Source of the DNA: CALLJL01 sp964627255
Lineage (GTDB): Bacteria > Acidobacteriota > Aminicenantia > Aminicenantales > CALLJL01
Length of the DNA: 64,000 nt
Assembly: GCA_964627255.1 (NCBI GenBank)
Contig: CAZVIN010000073.1
Location: 1-64,000, forward strand
Direction: 5' to 3'
A model generated the notes under the pieces. It was not told the DNA's origin. It did not search any database and worked only from the letters and a program-made list of their open reading frames with translations. Below, in pieces: positions 30,392-38,502 of the stretch. How positions within the stretch are numbered: position 1 is the stretch's first letter; the number at the start of each line of letters is the position of its first letter. A program made the translations under genes and the position numbers.

Positions 30392-31196
30392 AATAAGGGT
30401 GCTCTTCTTGGGCGACATAGTCGGCCGACCAGGCCGCCGCATTTTGAGCCATCATCTTCCTGAGGTCAGAAAGGAGTTGACCCCGGACCTGATTATTGCC
30501 AACGCCGAAAATGCGGCCGGCGGAGTCGGCCTAACTCCGGAGGTAGCGCGGGAACTTCTTTCCTTAGTCGATGTTTTAACTTCTGGCAACCATATCTGGG
30601 ATAAGAAGGAAGGGATTTCTTTTTTAGATACAGAACCGAGAGTATTAAGACCGGCTAATTATCCTCCGGGTAATCCTGGAAAGGGTGATTATTTATTTTC
30701 CGTGAGCGATAAGTTAAAGGTGGCCATTCTCAATTTGCAGGGTCGGGTTTTTATGGAAGCGATTGATTGCCCTTTCCGGGTTGCCGATGAAGTGGTCGCG
30801 AGACTCCGCGCAATTACGCCGCTTATTGTGGTTGATTTTCATGCCGAGGCCACCTCAGAAAAACAAGCCATGGGCTGGTATCTGGATGGTCGGGTCTCAG
30901 CGGTGGTCGGCACCCACACCCATGTTCCCACTGCCGATGAACGGATTCTTCCCCAGGGCACGGCTTTTATTACTGACGTCGGTATGGTCGGCGCTCAGGA
31001 TTCAGTTATTGGCATCAAAAAAGACCAGGCTCTGGCCCGTTTTCTTACCGCTCGGCCGCAAAGGTTTGAGCCAGCCAAGGAAGGGGCGATTCTTTCCGGG
31101 CTTTGGGTTGAGCTCGATAGTCGCACCGGCAAAGCCACGGCCTTGCGACGGCTGTTCATCTCTGGAGAAAGGGAACAAGATGAGCCATCTCGATAG
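30381..31196 (+). CDS. ymdB: YmdB-family metallophosphoesterase
   Basis: 271 residues of the TIGR00282 type. Motifs: FLGDIVGRPGRR (metal Asp), NAENAAGG, SGNHIWD, VDFHAEATSEK and GTHTHVPTADERIL. B. subtilis YmdB hydrolyses 2',3'-cyclic nucleotides and affects biofilm and sporulation decisions, probably through RNase Y; that is knowledge of the family. The overlap with rny supports a joint function here. xseA begins inside its 3' end. Confidence 0.94.
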   Translation: MRDKIRVLFLGDIVGRPGRRILSHHLPEVRKELTPDLIIANAENAAGGVGLTPEVARELLSLVDVLTSGNHIWDKKEGISFLDTEPRVLRPANYPPGNPGKGDYLFSVSDKLKVAILNLQGRVFMEAIDCPFRVADEVVARLRAITPLIVVDFHAEATSEKQAMGWYLDGRVSAVVGTHTHVPTADERILPQGTAFITDVGMVGAQDSVIGIKKDQALARFLTARPQRFEPAKEGAILSGLWVELDSRTGKATALRRLFISGEREQDEPSR

Positions 31197-32514
31197 CCTC
31201 GTCCTTCGGGACCGCGTTTATAAAGTCAGTGAGATTACTGAACTGATTAAATTAGAGCTGGAAAATTCTTTTCCCTTTCTCTGGGTTGAAGGCGAAATAT
31301 CGAACTTCCGTCGCCATACTTCCGGCCACCTCTATTTCACCCTTAAAGACGAAAGGTCGCAGCTCCGGGCGGTGATGTTCAGGTATGAAGCTCGGCAGGT
31401 GGCCTTTGAAATTAAAGACGGGCTTAAGGTGGTCTGCCGGGGACGAATAAGCGTTTACGAGCCCCGCGGGGAATACCAGTTAGTAGTAGAAATTATGGAG
31501 CCTAAGGGAAAGGGTGCGCTGCAATTAGCCTTTGAGCAGCTCAAGGAAAAATTAAAAGCCGAAGGACTTTTCGACCCCCAGCGCAAAAAGAAGCTTCCCC
31601 TTTTACCCAAAAAAATTGGCCTTGTTACTTCGCCTCGCGGAGCCGCTATAGTCGATATTCTGCGGATTTTAGAGAGGCGTTTTGCCCGGCTGCATGTAGT
31701 CATCTATCCGGTTCGAGTTCAGGGAGAAGGCGCGGCGGAAGAGATCGTCGAGGGGATAGAATATCTGAGTCACCAGCCTGATATTGATGTGCTAATCGTT
31801 GGCCGAGGAGGCGGTTCGATTGAAGACCTCTGGGCTTTCAACGAAGAAAAGGTGGCCCGGGCTATTTTCCGTTCCCCAATCCCGGTTATTTCGGCCGTTG
31901 GTCATGAGGTTGATTTTACCATTGCTGATTTTGTGGCCGACGTCAGAGCCTCCACGCCTTCCGCGGCGGCGGAGCTGGTTATTGAAAAAGAAGCGGCCCT
32001 GGTCGAAAAGCTGCTTAGTTTAGAAAAGACTTTGCAAAGAGCTTGGGAGTTGGGTTTACAACGCCGCTGGAATGAAGTCCAGCGTTTAGCCGAGAACCGG
32101 GTCTTCCAAGGCTTTCGTCTCTGGTTACGGCACCGCAGCCAGCGGGTGGATGAATTGGAAGAGAGAGCCCGAGAAGCCATCCGGGCCCACATTCGGCGCC
32201 TTAGTGAAAATCGACTTCGGGTCGCTCTGCTTTCGGAAAAGCTTCAGGCGGAGATAAAAAGGAACTTCCAGGCGAGGCGAAGCGTCTGGGAGAAGTTGGC
32301 CTCTGAGTTGCATACTCTCAGTCCATTAAATATATTGGAAAGAGGCTATACGCTTTGTTGGACTGACGGCGACTATTTGATTCAGTCCATCGACGAAGTA
32401 AAAGAAGAAGACCGGGTAGTCGTTACTTTCTGGCGAGGGGAATTTGGCTGTCGGGTGACGGAGGTCAACCCGCTTAAGCCGATTGAGTCCCGTGTTTTTA
32501 AGGAGAAAACATGA
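31180..32514 (+). CDS. xseA: Exodeoxyribonuclease VII large subunit
   Basis: 444 residues: an N-terminal OB fold (VSEITELIKLELENSFPFLW, then SGHLYFTLKD), a catalytic domain with LVTSPRGAAIVDIL, RGGGSIEDLWAFN and VGHEVDFTIADFVADVRASTP, and a helical coiled-coil C-terminus. The start is ATG at 31180 (MSHLDSLVLRDRVYKVSE). Longer in-frame starts inside ymdB give a Met/Pro/Arg-rich leader that is not part of the family. It overlaps ymdB by 17 bases and xseB by 4. Confidence 0.95.
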   Translation: MSHLDSLVLRDRVYKVSEITELIKLELENSFPFLWVEGEISNFRRHTSGHLYFTLKDERSQLRAVMFRYEARQVAFEIKDGLKVVCRGRISVYEPRGEYQLVVEIMEPKGKGALQLAFEQLKEKLKAEGLFDPQRKKKLPLLPKKIGLVTSPRGAAIVDILRILERRFARLHVVIYPVRVQGEGAAEEIVEGIEYLSHQPDIDVLIVGRGGGSIEDLWAFNEEKVARAIFRSPIPVISAVGHEVDFTIADFVADVRASTPSAAAELVIEKEAALVEKLLSLEKTLQRAWELGLQRRWNEVQRLAENRVFQGFRLWLRHRSQRVDELEERAREAIRAHIRRLSENRLRVALLSEKLQAEIKRNFQARRSVWEKLASELHTLSPLNILERGYTLCWTDGDYLIQSIDEVKEEDRVVVTFWRGEFGCRVTEVNPLKPIESRVFKEKT

Positions 32515-32807
32515 GTGCCCTGAATTTTGAAAAAGCTTTGGCCGAATTAGAGAGCATTGTTAACCAGATGGAAAAAGGCGGCCTTACTCTAAGCGAATCC
32601 TTAGCCCTGTTTGAGAAAGGCGTTAAATTGGCGCGGTTTCTGCGGGCAGAATTGGAGAAGGCGGAAAAAAAAGTGGAGATTTTGCTAAAAAATGAAAAGG
32701 GAGAGATTAAGCCTGCCCCGTTTAACTTAGAGGAAGTTACCTCGTCCTTGGGAGAAAAGGAAGAGCCTGAGGAGAAAGAGGGAGGGGGCGAAGAGGAGCC
32801 ATTCTAA
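32511..32807 (+). CDS. xseB: Exodeoxyribonuclease VII small subunit
   Basis: 98 residues. FEKALAELESIVNQMEKGGL and LSESLALFEKGVKLA are the conserved XseB helices; the last 30 residues are an acidic Glu/Gly tail. It binds the XseA coiled coil to form the exonuclease. It starts with ATGA over the xseA stop and shares one base with ispA (TAATG). Confidence 0.95.
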   Translation: MSALNFEKALAELESIVNQMEKGGLTLSESLALFEKGVKLARFLRAELEKAEKKVEILLKNEKGEIKPAPFNLEEVTSSLGEKEEPEEKEGGGEEEPF

Positions 32808-33661
32808 TGGCCTTGTCAGTAGAAGAGCATCTCCTCGAGATGAAGCGGAGCGTAGAAAATTATCTGGAAAAGGTCCTTGAGGGCGATGAGTCTCGCCTTT
32901 ATGCCGCGATGCGCTATGCGGTCCTCTCTGAAGGCAAAAGGTTTAGGCCCCTCCTCCTTATGGCCTCGGGCAAGAGTTTTGGGGCCAGCCCCGAAATCCT
33001 CCTCCCTTTTGCCTGTGCTCTCGAGTTTATTCATAATTATTCGCTTATTCACGACGACCTTCCTTCGATGGATAACGACGACTGGCGACGCGGCCAGCCC
33101 TCCTGTCACCGCGCTTTTGGGGAGGATGTGGCGCTTTTAGCTGGGGATAGTTTGCTCACCTTGGCTTTCGAGGTTATGACGAGGGCACCGGTGCCCGAAG
33201 ACCTGATAGCCAAAAAAATTGCCGCCATCGCCGAGGTTAGCCGGCAGGCGGGACCACGAGGCATGATTGCTGGCCAGTTCTTAGATATCAGCCTCCAGCC
33301 CTCTGAGCTGACTGAGGAGCTGATATTTAAGCTTATGCAAAAAAAGACGGGAGCTTTAATCATCGCGGCGACCAAAGTCGGCGCTTTACTGGCTGGAGCC
33401 TCGGAGGAAGAAGTTGGTTTGATGGAAGCCTTTGGCGAGCGTCTTGGCTTGGCCTTCCAAGTTAGGGATGATATCTTGGATGCAGGCCAGAGGGATTTGA
33501 AATTTGTAGAGCGACCTAATTATGCGCAGCTGGTTGGTTTCGATAAAGCCCGGCAATTTTTAAGAAGCCTTGTCCAGGAAGCAATTAACCTCCTCCAGAG
33601 AGCCAACAGGTTAACCGGGGAGCTGGAGTATTTAAGCCTTAAATTGCTTGATGTCGCTTGA
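32807..33661 (+). CDS. ispA: Short-chain polyprenyl (farnesyl/geranylgeranyl) diphosphate synthase
   Basis: Condenses isopentenyl with allylic diphosphates to supply undecaprenol and quinone side chains. 284 residues: GKRFRPLLLM near 46, first aspartate-rich motif DDLPSMDND near 83-91, GDSLLTLAFEV, GQFLD and the second motif FQVRDDILD near 222. The stretch after it is shorter than usual and lacks the common GKxxGxD segment. It lies in the customary xseA-xseB-ispA-dxs order, linking it to the isoprenoid gene downstream. The exact chain length cannot be told. Confidence 0.92.
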   Translation: MALSVEEHLLEMKRSVENYLEKVLEGDESRLYAAMRYAVLSEGKRFRPLLLMASGKSFGASPEILLPFACALEFIHNYSLIHDDLPSMDNDDWRRGQPSCHRAFGEDVALLAGDSLLTLAFEVMTRAPVPEDLIAKKIAAIAEVSRQAGPRGMIAGQFLDISLQPSELTEELIFKLMQKKTGALIIAATKVGALLAGASEEEVGLMEAFGERLGLAFQVRDDILDAGQRDLKFVERPNYAQLVGFDKARQFLRSLVQEAINLLQRANRLTGELEYLSLKLLDVA

Positions 33662-33671
33662 GGTTGCGGAG

Positions 33672-35570
33672 ATGAGTTCGTTGATTGAGCGTATTAATTC
33701 ACCCCAGGATTTAAAACAACTTTCGGTGGAAGAACTAGCTCAGCTCTGCCAGGAAATAAGAAATCTTATTCTGGAAGTAGTCAGTCGCAACGGCGGACAT
33801 CTGGCCTCTAACTTGGGTGTGGTGGAGCTTTCCGTGGCTCTTCATTATATTTTTGATTCCCCTAAGGACAAAATTATCTGGGATGTGGGCCATCAATGTT
33901 ACACCCATAAGATTTTAACGGGCCGCCGCAACCAGTTTCGAACTCTTCGCCAGGATTTTGGCCTCTTAGGTTTTCCCAGTCGGGAAGAAAGCGAGCATGA
34001 CGTCTACAACACGGGTCATGCCTCCACCGCCCTTTCTGCGGCCCTCGGCCTGGCCATTGCTCGCGACCATAACGGCCAGGATTTTCACATCATCGCCGTG
34101 GTCGGAGACGGCAGCCTGACTGGTGGGGTCTCCTGGGAAGCCTTGAATCAAATCGGCCATCTTCGGGAGAAGCTGATTATTGTCCTTAATTTTAATGAAA
34201 TGTCTATTTCGCCCAACGTGGGGGCTCTCTCCAGATATCTCTCCTATTTAGTTTCAGGACAGCATTATTTGCGGATAAAAGACCAGGCCAAATCTTTTTT
34301 GAAAAACATTCCGGCCGTTGGTTGGCCGATGATTAAAGCCGGCCGGGCCATGGAAGAAGTGATCAAAAAGACCTTTTTCCCCGGCTTAGTTTTTGAAGAG
34401 TTAGGAATTCGTTATATCGGCCCAGTTCAGGGACACAGCCTAAGATCGCTGATTGAAGTTTTCGAAGAGGCTAAACAATATGACGGCCCGGTGCTTATCC
34501 ATTGTGTCACGAAAAAAGGCCGAGGCTATCTTCCGGCTCAAAATAACCCGGAAAGATTCCATGGAGCTGCTCCTTTTGACCGCCAGTCCGGTGAGCCCTT
34601 GAAGAAAACTTCTATCCCCACTTATTCGGAAGTTTTTGGTCAGACCATTTGTGAATTGGCCCGGCAGGAGGAAAAAATTATTGCCATAACTGCGGCCATG
34701 CCTGAAGGAACTGGACTCAGTCAATTTGCTTCTGAGTTTCCTGACCGCTTTTATGACGTCGGGATTGCTGAACAGCATGCGGTTAATTTTGCCGCCGGCT
34801 TGGCCTTGGGTGGATTGCGACCGGTCGTGGCTATTTATTCTACCTTTCTGCAACGAGCCTATGACCAAGTCTATCATGATGTCTGTCTTCAGGACTTGCC
34901 AGTTGTTTTTGTCTTAGACCGAGCGGGAATTGTCTCTGATGACGGGCCAACGCATCAAGGGATAAACGACATCGCCTATCTTAGACACATGCCCAATATT
35001 GTCCTGATGGCTCCTAAGGATGAAAACGAACTGAGGAGCATGCTTCACTCTGCCTTAAGTTATTCGCATCCGGTGGCGATTCGTTTTCCTAAGGGGTTAG
35101 GAGTAGGTGTCCCTCTAACCGCCCGCCTTCAGTTCATTCCTTTGGGCCAGAGCGAACTCCTTAAAGAGGGGAGAGACCTCTTTCTTGCCTTAGGAAGCAT
35201 GGTCTACCCAGCTCTCGAAGCGGCCTGGAAGCTGGAAGAAGCGGGCATTTCCTTGGCCGTAGTGAACGCTCGTTTTGCTAAACCGTTGGATGAGGAAATT
35301 ATCCTCCAGTTTGCCCGTGAAGGTCGAGTTATTATTACCGCTGAAGAGGGCATTCTTGCCGGTGGTTTTGGGAGTGCGGTGCGCGAACTCGTCGACCGAC
35401 AACAAATCTTTAATCTGCGGCTCTTAAGCTTAGGACTTCCTCTCGAGATTTATCCGCTTGGTAAATCCCAGACGATAAAGAAACTTTACGGTCTTGATGT
35501 CGAAGGCTTGATTAAGCAGATAAAAGAATTCTATCGTCTTGAAACTGAAAGGGAGCCGTTAAAGGCGTAA
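33672..35570 (+). CDS. dxs: 1-deoxy-D-xylulose-5-phosphate synthase
   Basis: First enzyme of the MEP isoprenoid pathway, thiamine-diphosphate dependent, 632 residues. Visible are NGGHLASNLGVVELSVALHY, WDVGHQCYTHKILTGRR, the ThDP motif VGDGSLTGG through LNFNEMSISPNVG, the catalytic Glu region DVGIAEQHAVNFAAGLA and DRAGIVSDDGPTHQG. ATG at 33672 is chosen because MSSLIERINSPQDL is the normal beginning and GAGG, overlapping the ispA stop, is 8 bases upstream. It supplies precursors to the adjacent prenyl synthase. Confidence 0.96.
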   Translation: MSSLIERINSPQDLKQLSVEELAQLCQEIRNLILEVVSRNGGHLASNLGVVELSVALHYIFDSPKDKIIWDVGHQCYTHKILTGRRNQFRTLRQDFGLLGFPSREESEHDVYNTGHASTALSAALGLAIARDHNGQDFHIIAVVGDGSLTGGVSWEALNQIGHLREKLIIVLNFNEMSISPNVGALSRYLSYLVSGQHYLRIKDQAKSFLKNIPAVGWPMIKAGRAMEEVIKKTFFPGLVFEELGIRYIGPVQGHSLRSLIEVFEEAKQYDGPVLIHCVTKKGRGYLPAQNNPERFHGAAPFDRQSGEPLKKTSIPTYSEVFGQTICELARQEEKIIAITAAMPEGTGLSQFASEFPDRFYDVGIAEQHAVNFAAGLALGGLRPVVAIYSTFLQRAYDQVYHDVCLQDLPVVFVLDRAGIVSDDGPTHQGINDIAYLRHMPNIVLMAPKDENELRSMLHSALSYSHPVAIRFPKGLGVGVPLTARLQFIPLGQSELLKEGRDLFLALGSMVYPALEAAWKLEEAGISLAVVNARFAKPLDEEIILQFAREGRVIITAEEGILAGGFGSAVRELVDRQQIFNLRLLSLGLPLEIYPLGKSQTIKKLYGLDVEGLIKQIKEFYRLETEREPLKA

Positions 35571-35577
35571 TCGACTC

Positions 35578-36399
35578 ATGGGTGCAAAGAAGGTCAGGGC
35601 CGACCTTCTTCTGGTTGAAAATGGCTTGGCCCCGAACAGGGCTAAGGCGAGGGCGATGATAATGGCCGGGATGGTGAGGGCCGGGACAGCAAAGGTGATG
35701 AAACCGGGTCAATTGTTGCCCGCCTCGACGGAACTATTGGTGGAAAAGCCGCTGCCTTTTGTTGGTCGCGGTGGTCTTAAACTTGAGGCGGCCTTGGATG
35801 CCTTCCAAGTTCAAGTTAAAGACAAAGTTGTCGCTGATATCGGGTGTTCCACGGGCGGGTTTACGGATTGTCTTCTCCAGAGGGGAGCAAAAAAAGTCTA
35901 TGCCGTGGATGTTACCATTAATCAGTTAGCTGCTAAGTTAAGGACTGACCCCCTGGTTATTTTGTTGGAAAAAAACGCCCGTTATCTGGCCCCAGAAGAT
36001 TTCCCGGAAATTCCTCGGCTTATTACTATGGATGTCTCTTTTATCTCCGTCCTGAAGATTTTGCCTGCCTTAAAGAATATCTTGGGAGATGAAGGCGAGT
36101 TGATTGTTCTTCTTAAACCACAATTTGAAGCGGGGCGAGGCCAGGTCGAGAGAAAAGGGGTGATCCGTTCTCCTGACCGCCAGAAAAACATACTCATTAA
36201 GGTACTAACTAAGGCTCAATGCCTGGATTTTGTGGCTCAGGCGCTTTTTGCCAGCCCCATCTTAGGGCAAAAGGGTAATCGCGAATTCTTTGTGTTCTGG
36301 CGTCTGGGAAAAGAGCCCCTGACAGAAACAGCTTTGACGGCTATGGTTTCGGAGGTAGTCTATGGCGAAAAAAGTGGAGCGAGTAGGGGTCGTAATTAA
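35578..36399 (+). CDS. tlyA: TlyA-family rRNA 2'-O-methyltransferase
   Basis: 273 residues. An N-terminal S4 RNA-binding domain (RADLLLVENGLAPNRAKARA, about 7-65) is joined to a FtsJ-like SAM domain with DIGCSTGGFTDCLLQRGA (about 88-105) and FISVLKILPAL. Mycobacterial TlyA methylates 16S and 23S rRNA and sensitises cells to capreomycin. It was once called haemolysin, a name not supported by the sequence. It lies between dxs and nadK as in many bacteria and overlaps nadK by 38 bases. Confidence 0.92.
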   Translation: MGAKKVRADLLLVENGLAPNRAKARAMIMAGMVRAGTAKVMKPGQLLPASTELLVEKPLPFVGRGGLKLEAALDAFQVQVKDKVVADIGCSTGGFTDCLLQRGAKKVYAVDVTINQLAAKLRTDPLVILLEKNARYLAPEDFPEIPRLITMDVSFISVLKILPALKNILGDEGELIVLLKPQFEAGRGQVERKGVIRSPDRQKNILIKVLTKAQCLDFVAQALFASPILGQKGNREFFVFWRLGKEPLTETALTAMVSEVVYGEKSGASRGRN

Positions 36400-37234
36400 A
36401 CCTCACGCTCCTCAGGTGGAGCGGGTGGTGGCTGAACTCAAGGCCTGGTTAGAAGAGCGAGGGATTGCTTGCATCCTGGAAGAAGCGGCCGCTTTAAAGC
36501 TTCATTGCGAGCCAGGCGTCGGTCGAGAAATTTTGCCTACCTGCGTGGATTTGGTAGTGGTTTTAGGCGGTGACGGTACTCTTTTGAGCATAGCCCATGT
36601 GGCGGCTCAGGCTGGAGTCCCGGTAATTGGCGTCAATATGGGGCGGCTGGGTTTTCTCACTGAAGTCCCTCTGGACGAGATGTGGCTGACCTTAGAAGCC
36701 TACCTCGCGGGTCGGGAAGATATCATCAGCTCTCGGTGGCTTCTTGAGACCCAATGTCAGGATAAAACCTACTATTGCCTCAACGACGCCGTGATTAATA
36801 AAGGCGCTGTAGCCAGGATGATTCAGATGGCCCTCTGGATTGACCACAAAGAGATTGCTGGTCTTAAGGCGGACGGCCTGATTGTCTCTACTCCGACAGG
36901 TTCGACCGCCTACTCTCTTTCTGCTGGCGGACCGATTATCCAGCCCTACATTCCAGCGATTATCTTGGCACCAATCTGTCCCCATACCTTAACTTTTAGA
37001 CCGATGGTTATTTCTTCTGATTCTGAAGTTAGGGTCCAGCTCCTTACCGGCGGCGAGGAGGTTTATCTGTCCTTAGACGGTCAAAGAGGCGTTTTGTTGA
37101 TGAAGGGCGACATCGTCGTGGTCCGGCGGGCCTCTATTGAACTCAGTTTAATCTCTTCACCGAAGCGGAATTTTTTTGACCTGCTTCAAGATAAATTGGG
37201 TTGGGGTGCATTGCCTCCTCTTGAGGAGCGATAG
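36362..37234 (+). CDS. nadK: NAD kinase
   Basis: Makes NADP from NAD. 290 residues with GGDGTLL (about 70-76), the NMGRLGFLTE block, a YCLNDAVINKG segment and the ADGLIVSTPTGSTAYSLSAGG signature. GGAGGT five bases before the ATG is a strong ribosome site within tlyA. It is the last gene of the plus-strand run that begins at thrS and faces the minus-strand dehydrogenase genes; no clear terminator is seen in the 109-base gap. Confidence 0.95.
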   Translation: MAKKVERVGVVIKPHAPQVERVVAELKAWLEERGIACILEEAAALKLHCEPGVGREILPTCVDLVVVLGGDGTLLSIAHVAAQAGVPVIGVNMGRLGFLTEVPLDEMWLTLEAYLAGREDIISSRWLLETQCQDKTYYCLNDAVINKGAVARMIQMALWIDHKEIAGLKADGLIVSTPTGSTAYSLSAGGPIIQPYIPAIILAPICPHTLTFRPMVISSDSEVRVQLLTGGEEVYLSLDGQRGVLLMKGDIVVVRRASIELSLISSPKRNFFDLLQDKLGWGALPPLEER

Positions 37235-37343
37235 GCCTTCACTTCTGCACTCGTCTTGCCTTTCCAGAGATTACAAAGTTGGGGGAGTGAGGTTCAGTTT
37301 ATCTTTGATCGTCAGGAACAAGTTCCGCTCTGAGAGGGCCCGC

Positions 37344-38501
37344 TTATTTTAATTTTTCTTCTTCTGCAAAGCGGCGGTAAGGCGAAAGATAGGCGAGAAT
37401 TTCTTGGTCTTCTGCGGTCAGTTTCCCGGCCACCATTCGCGCTAAAAGCTCAGCCAGTCCGGGGCCGAGCATAAATCCCTGCCCACACATCCCAACGGCT
37501 AAAAGAAAGCCGTGAACTTCTTTGGCCCAGCCGACAATCGGAAAACCATCAGGGGTCATGGGATAAAGCCCGCGCCAGGTTCTCCGGACACGGATGTTCT
37601 TAAGCCGAGGCATCAGGTCAATCATCCTTCTGGCGACCACCGGCAAGAAGTCGCTGGTTTCTCTTTCGTCAAAGCCCCAGATGTTGGGATTAGGGGTTAT
37701 ACAAAAAATTACTTGCCCCGTGGCATGCTGATAAAAATAATAGTTGGCCGAGCCTTCTACGGGCCTTAAATCAACTACCATTGGGTCAAAAAACCTTTTC
37801 ACCGGTTCGGTAACCGCGGCCTCGTGGGAGTCGGGCTTCACCGGAATTTCCATTCCCAGGAGGCGGGCGATTTCGGCTGCCCAGGCTCCAGCGGCGTTGA
37901 CCACCACTTCTGCGCCATAACTTGCTTGGTCAGTAACCACTCCCTTTATGCGGCCGCCGCCAACGATTAATGAAATAACCTTTTCTCTAAACCGAAATTC
38001 GGCCCCTAACTTTTTCGCCTGCTGGTAGAAAGCTTCTACGGCTAAAAGGGGCGAAGCGTGGCCATCTTCGGGAGAAAAGGTTCCCCCACGCAGTCCTCGC
38101 GGGTTGATGTCTGGAATTAATTTTCGCAGCTCTTCAGGTTCTAACCAATCAATATTTAGACCATGTTTCTTTTGGAGAGGGAGCACTTCTTTTAAAGTTT
38201 TTTCTTCGGCCTCTCGGTAAGCGACAAAACAATAACCGCCTTGATACCATTCAATCTCATCGCCATAGGTTTCTTTCCAAGTGGAAAATATTTTCAGGCT
38301 GCGGCGGCAGAGTTTAATTTTAGCTGGGTCAGAATGGGTGGCTCTAAGTCCCCCGATGGCTCTTTTGTTTGAGCTCTGTCCAGGACTGGGGTTCCGGTCG
38401 ATAACGAGCACTTTATATCCTTGTTGAGCCAAGTTTAAAGCGGCTGGCGTGCCGACAGAACCGGCGCCGATGATGATGACATCAAAATTAGTTGGACTCA
38501 T
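37344..38501 (-). CDS. FAD-dependent amino-acid dehydrogenase/oxidase subunit (DAO family)
   Basis: 385 residues with an N-terminal Rossmann motif VIIIGAGSVGTPAALNLA, the TxSNKRAIGGLR-type FAD region and C-terminal PDGFPIVGWA with a CGQGFMLGPGLAELLA helix, typical of D-amino-acid-oxidase-fold enzymes. Close relatives are catalytic beta subunits of dye-linked L-proline dehydrogenase, sarcosine oxidase and hydrogen cyanide synthase HcnC. It starts one base after the 700-residue gene stops, with GGAGGAGG upstream, so the two products surely form one complex. The substrate is likely a secondary or N-substituted amino acid (inference). Confidence 0.85.
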   Translation of the reverse strand: MSPTNFDVIIIGAGSVGTPAALNLAQQGYKVLVIDRNPSPGQSSNKRAIGGLRATHSDPAKIKLCRRSLKIFSTWKETYGDEIEWYQGGYCFVAYREAEEKTLKEVLPLQKKHGLNIDWLEPEELRKLIPDINPRGLRGGTFSPEDGHASPLLAVEAFYQQAKKLGAEFRFREKVISLIVGGGRIKGVVTDQASYGAEVVVNAAGAWAAEIARLLGMEIPVKPDSHEAAVTEPVKRFFDPMVVDLRPVEGSANYYFYQHATGQVIFCITPNPNIWGFDERETSDFLPVVARRMIDLMPRLKNIRVRRTWRGLYPMTPDGFPIVGWAKEVHGFLLAVGMCGQGFMLGPGLAELLARMVAGKLTAEDQEILAYLSPYRRFAEEEKLK

Positions 38502-38502
38502 C

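Noticed and set aside
30763..31179. N-terminal extension of the exonuclease VII large subunit
   Set aside because: The extra 139 codons lie wholly inside ymdB, read as low-complexity shadow sequence, and the family begins at MSHLDSL.
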